Assembly (NCBI GenBank): GCA_028703215.1
Contig: JAQVNH010000033.1
Location: 1-8,820 of the forward strand
Reading direction: 5' to 3'
Origin: Eubacteriales bacterium
GTDB taxonomy: Bacteria; Bacillota; Clostridia; Acetivibrionales; STF1-152
DNA: 8,820 nucleotides
The notes under the pieces were generated by a model that saw only the letters and a program-made list of their open reading frames with translations, did not search any database and had not been told where the DNA came from. A program made the position numbers and the translations under genes. This document shows, one piece after another, positions 6,688-8,820 of this stretch; within the stretch, counting starts at the first letter, position 1; each line of letters opens with the position of its first letter.

Positions 6688-7629
6688 ATGGGATTCGAAC
6701 ATACTCCGGTACTCCTCAAAGAATGCATAGAACACCTCAGAATCAAAGCAGATGGAACATACATAGACGGGACATCGGGAGGCGGGGGGCATTCGGCGGA
6801 AATATACAAACAGTTGTCGGAGAAAGGGTTTTTACTTTCAATAGACAGGGACCCCGAAGCAGTATCAGCAACAGAGCAGCACTTAAGGTCAACGGAAAGC
6901 CGGGCTCAGCATCTGGCAAGGCAGGGAAACTTTATTGAGATAGAAGAGATTTGCGAAGATATCGGTTTAAGCAAGGCGGACGGAATCCTGTTGGATCTGG
7001 GGGTATCGTCACATCAGCTGGAAGACAAGAAGCGCGGATTCAGCTATATGTGGGACTCACCGATAGATATGAGGATGGACACGGGAAGCAGTCTTAGCGC
7101 CTCGGAAATAGTAAATAATTACACTCAAGAAGAAATAAGAAACATTATAAGAAACTACGGCGAGGAAAAATGGGCTTCAAGGATAGCGGGATTTATTGTT
7201 GAAGCCAGACAGAAAAAAGAGATCACGACGACCGGACAGCTTGTAGAAATAATCAAGGCGGCAATACCGGCATCGGCAAGAAGACAAGGTCCTCATCCGG
7301 CGAAAAGAACATTTCAGGCATTGAGGATTGCTGTAAATGATGAGCTTAATGCATTGGAAGCTGTAATTGAAAAAGGCGTGGATCTGTTGTCGGAAGGCGG
7401 AAGGATCTGCATAATCACATTTCATTCGCTTGAGGACAGAATAGTAAAGACAAAGTTCAAACAACTTGCTGACCCTTGCGTTTGTCCTGAGGAATTCCCG
7501 GTTTGTGTTTGCGGGAAACGACCAAAAGGAAGGATCATCACAAAGAAGCCTCAGATCGCATCGGAAACTGAGATCGAAAGCAATCCCAGAGCAAGAAGCG
7601 CAAAGCTGAGAGTTCTGGAAAGAATATAA
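6688..7629 (+). CDS. rsmH: 16S rRNA (cytosine1402-N4)-methyltransferase RsmH
   Basis: RsmH (formerly MraW) methylates N4 of C1402 in the decoding centre of 16S rRNA with S-adenosylmethionine. From ATG 6688 it is 313 aa, the family length. Motifs in order are HTPVLLKE (5-12), the SAM-binding DGTSGGGGHS (27-36), ILLDLGVSSHQLED, RGFSYMWDSPIDMRMD, HPAKRTFQALRIAVNDEL, and FHSLEDR (245-251). The tail has four cysteines (264, 266, 273, 275) in a CVC-CVC arrangement, usual for Firmicutes homologues, then the family ending NPRARSAKLRVLERI. A GTG at 6682 is in frame but lies inside the AAGGTGA Shine-Dalgarno (6679-6685), so ATG 6688 is preferred. It is co-transcribed with mraZ. Confidence 0.96.
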   Translation: MGFEHTPVLLKECIEHLRIKADGTYIDGTSGGGGHSAEIYKQLSEKGFLLSIDRDPEAVSATEQHLRSTESRAQHLARQGNFIEIEEICEDIGLSKADGILLDLGVSSHQLEDKKRGFSYMWDSPIDMRMDTGSSLSASEIVNNYTQEEIRNIIRNYGEEKWASRIAGFIVEARQKKEITTTGQLVEIIKAAIPASARRQGPHPAKRTFQALRIAVNDELNALEAVIEKGVDLLSEGGRICIITFHSLEDRIVKTKFKQLADPCVCPEEFPVCVCGKRPKGRIITKKPQIASETEIESNPRARSAKLRVLERI

Positions 7630-7749
7630 GACATAAGCACAAAAGACAAAAATATTAATACACAAAAGAAAAAATTACATTACAAAAGAGATACCGCTAA
7701 TTTACTAAAGACAAAAGAAGGCAAAAAACTTAAGAGAAATCGACAAAAT
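7630..7749 (+). other. A-rich spacer after rsmH with ACAAAAGA repeats
   Basis: This first part of the 202-nt rsmH-ftsL gap is very rich in A on the + strand and poor in T. The octamer ACAAAAGA occurs four times, at 7639, 7662, 7682 and 7711. The frame in phase with rsmH stays open from 7630 to the TGA at 7762-7764 (44 codons, Lys/Asn-rich) but has no ATG, GTG or TTG start. I cannot assign a function. Confidence 0.4.
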
Positions 7750-7817
7750 GAAAAAGAGTTTTGACCGGGGCAGGACCCCCTGCCCCCGGTTATCTTTTTC
7801 GGAAAGTACTAAAGACA
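7703..7817 (+). repeat. 11-bp direct repeat flanking the spacer hairpin
   Basis: TACTAAAGACA occurs at 7703-7713 and again at 7807-7817, on either side of the strong hairpin. The two copies bracket 93 nt. This may be a relic of an inserted element or of local duplication, or chance in A-rich DNA. Confidence 0.35.
7750..7800 (+). terminator. Strong two-tier hairpin, terminator- or attenuator-like, between rsmH and ftsL
   Basis: The inner stem ACCGGGGCAGG (7764-7774) pairs with CCTGCCCCCGGT (7779-7790), 11 bp with one bulged C and the loop ACCC. An outer arm GAAAAAGA (7750-7757) pairs with TCTTTTTC (7793-7800). The T-run after the GC stem and the A-run before it would let it terminate on either strand, though the T-run starts 2 nt late and is part of the outer arm. 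Termination here would lower ftsL and PBP expression relative to mraZ-rsmH; it could instead be an mRNA-stabilising or processing element. Confidence 0.5.
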
Positions 7818-7831
7818 GAGGAGTGTTTTGA

Positions 7832-8329
7832 ATGAGTATCTCAGCGGCGCAGTATATAGACGGATCCTCAGCCAGACAAATACAGTACGATGTATACAAT
7901 GAAAACAACGTGCTTAAACAGAAATTAAAATCCCGCAAAAATATCAAATTAAAACTTAAAGTCATTGCTTCCGTTGTACTCGTATTTGCAATAGGATTCT
8001 CAGTAATGTACAGGTATGCTCAGATCGTTGACATCAACAATAAGATGAGTGCGATGGAGATCGAATATGAGAATGTAAGGGAAGCCAATGCAAAAATAAA
8101 GATCCGGCTCGAGGAGGAGACGGATTTGAATGTAATAAAGACTTTGGCTGAAGAAAATCTTGGAATGAGAGTTCCTGCAGAAAGTCAGACAGTGTATATA
8201 AAAGTTGCGGGTAAGGATATGACGATGGTCTCGGACGCATATAGAAATATACTCGATGAATCCTCCGGAAATAATATGCTTGCAACGCTGATGGATAAGG
8301 TCAGAGAGTTTACGGGCCTTATAAATTAA
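7832..8329 (+). CDS. ftsL: Cell division protein FtsL (FtsL/DivIC-type septum protein)
   Basis: FtsL is a bitopic membrane protein that, with DivIC/FtsB and DivIB/FtsQ, activates the septal SEDS-PBP synthase. The 165-aa product has a polar, Lys-rich N-terminal cytoplasmic part (1-43), one transmembrane segment at about 44-61, and an extracytoplasmic coiled coil rich in Glu, Lys and Asn (about 65-100). The hallmark LAEENLGMRVPAESQTVYIKV follows (105-125). About 40 further residues make it longer than many homologues. Sequence alone separates FtsL from DivIC poorly; position between rsmH and a class B PBP decides for FtsL. ATG 7832 has AGAGGAG (7817-7823) 8 nt upstream. The preceding spacer contains a strong hairpin and a short frame ending at 7831. 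Confidence 0.82.
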   Translation: MSISAAQYIDGSSARQIQYDVYNENNVLKQKLKSRKNIKLKLKVIASVVLVFAIGFSVMYRYAQIVDINNKMSAMEIEYENVREANAKIKIRLEEETDLNVIKTLAEENLGMRVPAESQTVYIKVAGKDMTMVSDAYRNILDESSGNNMLATLMDKVREFTGLIN

Positions 8330-8351
8330 GCTTTTGCCGAACCTGAAAGTC

Positions 8352-8380
8352 TTGAATTAATTGAACACGAAAAGTATAAT
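8352..8380 (+). promoter_or_regulatory. Putative sigma-A promoter for the class B PBP gene
   Basis: TTGAAT (8352-8357) and a perfect TATAAT (8375-8380) are spaced by 17 nt. The expected transcript starts near 8387 and has a leader of about 80 nt before the PBP ATG. This would give the PBP a transcription start apart from the mraZ promoter. Confidence 0.6.
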
Positions 8381-8393
8381 ATTGGGTAATGCC

Positions 8394-8431
8394 AGGCTGA
8401 AGAATTATATAAAAATTATGATCTTTAGCCT
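8394..8431 (+). promoter_or_regulatory. Stem-loop in the PBP leader, weak terminator/attenuator candidate
   Basis: AGGCTGAAGA (8394-8403) pairs with TCTTTAGCCT (8422-8431) over 10 bp, with one G-U pair and an 18-nt AT-rich loop. TATTTTATAT follows at 8432-8441. It could end transcripts coming from ftsL or attenuate the promoter just upstream. The large loop and interrupted T-tract make it weaker than the post-rodA terminator. Confidence 0.4.
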
Positions 8432-8467
8432 TATTTTATATCTGACGGCATGTAACGGGGAGAAACG

Positions 8468-8820
8468 ATGCAAAATCTGGACATGAAAGCCAAAAAACGG
8501 CAGATCGTAATGCTAATAATATTTCTTGTTTCTTTTGCATTGCTTTTTGGAAGAGTCTTTTACTGGCAGATAATAAAGGGGAGAGAGCTTAGCAAAGAGG
8601 CCTCTGAAAACCAGACATTAGGACGGGACATCACGCCGAAAAGAGGAACGATATACGACCGCAACGGCAAGGAGCTGGCGATAAGCGTTTCTGTCAATAC
8701 TATCTGGGTCAATCCGGAGGATGTCGAAGGCGAAGGCTTGTCGACCCGTCAGATTGCAGAGGGATTATCAGAAATCCTCGAAAAGGATGCTGATGAAATC
8801 CTGGAAATTCTTACTAAAAA
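8468..8820 (+). CDS. Class B penicillin-binding protein, FtsI/SpoVD type, N-terminal part (3' truncated by window)
   Basis: Class B PBPs are membrane-anchored transpeptidases that cross-link peptidoglycan with a SEDS partner. Only the first 117 codons are present. Visible are a basic N-terminus (KAKKRQ), a single membrane anchor at about 13-31, the juxtamembrane FYWQIIKGRELSKEA, and the PBP dimerisation-domain signature PKRGTIYDRNGKELA (57-71). The transpeptidase domain with SxxK, SxN and KTG lies beyond the window. ATG 8468 has GGGGAG (8457-8462) 5 nt upstream. Its place after ftsL fits septal FtsI/PbpB, or SpoVD if the organism sporulates; a C-terminal PASTA domain and the following genes, unseen here, would help decide. 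It has its own likely promoter at 8352-8380. Confidence 0.88.
   Translation, partial: MQNLDMKAKKRQIVMLIIFLVSFALLFGRVFYWQIIKGRELSKEASENQTLGRDITPKRGTIYDRNGKELAISVSVNTIWVNPEDVEGEGLSTRQIAEGLSEILEKDADEILEILTK

Noticed and set aside
6345..6809. 154-codon open frame on the - strand opposite mraZ and the rsmH start
   Set aside because: It runs against two certain genes and their spacer, and the product is Pro/Ser/Arg-rich with no family features.
7177..7665. 162-codon - strand frame opposite the rsmH 3' half
   Set aside because: It is a shadow of rsmH; the Cys and Arg richness comes from the opposite-strand codons.
7674..7703. Promoter from ATTACA (7674) and TAATTT (7698)
   Set aside because: The spacing is 18 nt, but both boxes match consensus poorly (4/6 and 3/6) in A-rich DNA where such matches are frequent.
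7761..7795. Promoter starting with TTGACC at 7761 for ftsL
   Set aside because: There is no -10 box at 16-18 nt (the region is C-rich hairpin); the nearest AT-rich hexamer is about 23 nt away.
1..8820. CRISPR arrays, tRNA or rRNA genes, phage or transposase genes, classical riboswitches
   Set aside because: I found no regularly spaced repeats with unique spacers, no cloverleaf, no transposase or phage frames, and no leader long enough for an FMN riboswitch before ribF.

Overview
The window reads as chromosomal housekeeping DNA from a low-to-mid GC Gram-positive bacterium, most likely a member of Clostridia. The reasons are the gene order infB-rbfA-nrnA-truB-ribF (a DHH phosphoesterase between rbfA and truB is common there), strong Shine-Dalgarno sites, sigma-A type promoters, a Firmicutes-type RsmH with a Cys-rich tail, and the opening order mraZ-rsmH-ftsL-class B PBP of the division and cell wall (dcw) cluster. 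I cannot name a genus. All convincing genes are on the + strand and none is visibly broken. I see no tRNA, rRNA, CRISPR, insertion sequence or phage gene.

Region 1 (1-3824) is the translation and cofactor block. It holds the 3' end of infB (initiation factor IF2), rbfA (30S maturation), nrnA (DHH/DHHA1 nanoRNase/pAp phosphatase), truB (tRNA Psi55 synthase) and ribF (riboflavin kinase/FAD synthetase). The genes overlap or nearly touch, so they are probably co-transcribed from a promoter left of the window.

Region 2 (3849-6088) continues the same strand, without a visible terminator, into two envelope genes: lgt (lipoprotein diacylglyceryl transferase, with an acidic tail) and rodA (SEDS peptidoglycan polymerase). 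A rho-independent terminator at 6058-6088 ends this unit.

Region 3 (6134-8820) is the start of the dcw cluster. A good sigma-A promoter (TTGACC-17-TAAAAT) is followed by three GTGG repeats at exact 10-bp spacing, the expected MraZ operator. Then come mraZ (TTG start), rsmH (16S rRNA m4C1402 methyltransferase), a 202-nt A-rich spacer with a strong GC-rich hairpin, ftsL, a 138-nt spacer with its own promoter and a terminator-like stem-loop, and the 5' end of a class B penicillin-binding protein (FtsI/SpoVD type) that runs off the window.

I found no clearly new biological system. The best leads are the two dcw spacers. The rsmH-ftsL spacer has a short ATG frame that runs through the hairpin and stops directly against the ftsL start, plus an 11-bp direct repeat around the hairpin. 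The ftsL-PBP spacer has a short frame with a lipobox-like signal sequence that overlaps the PBP start.
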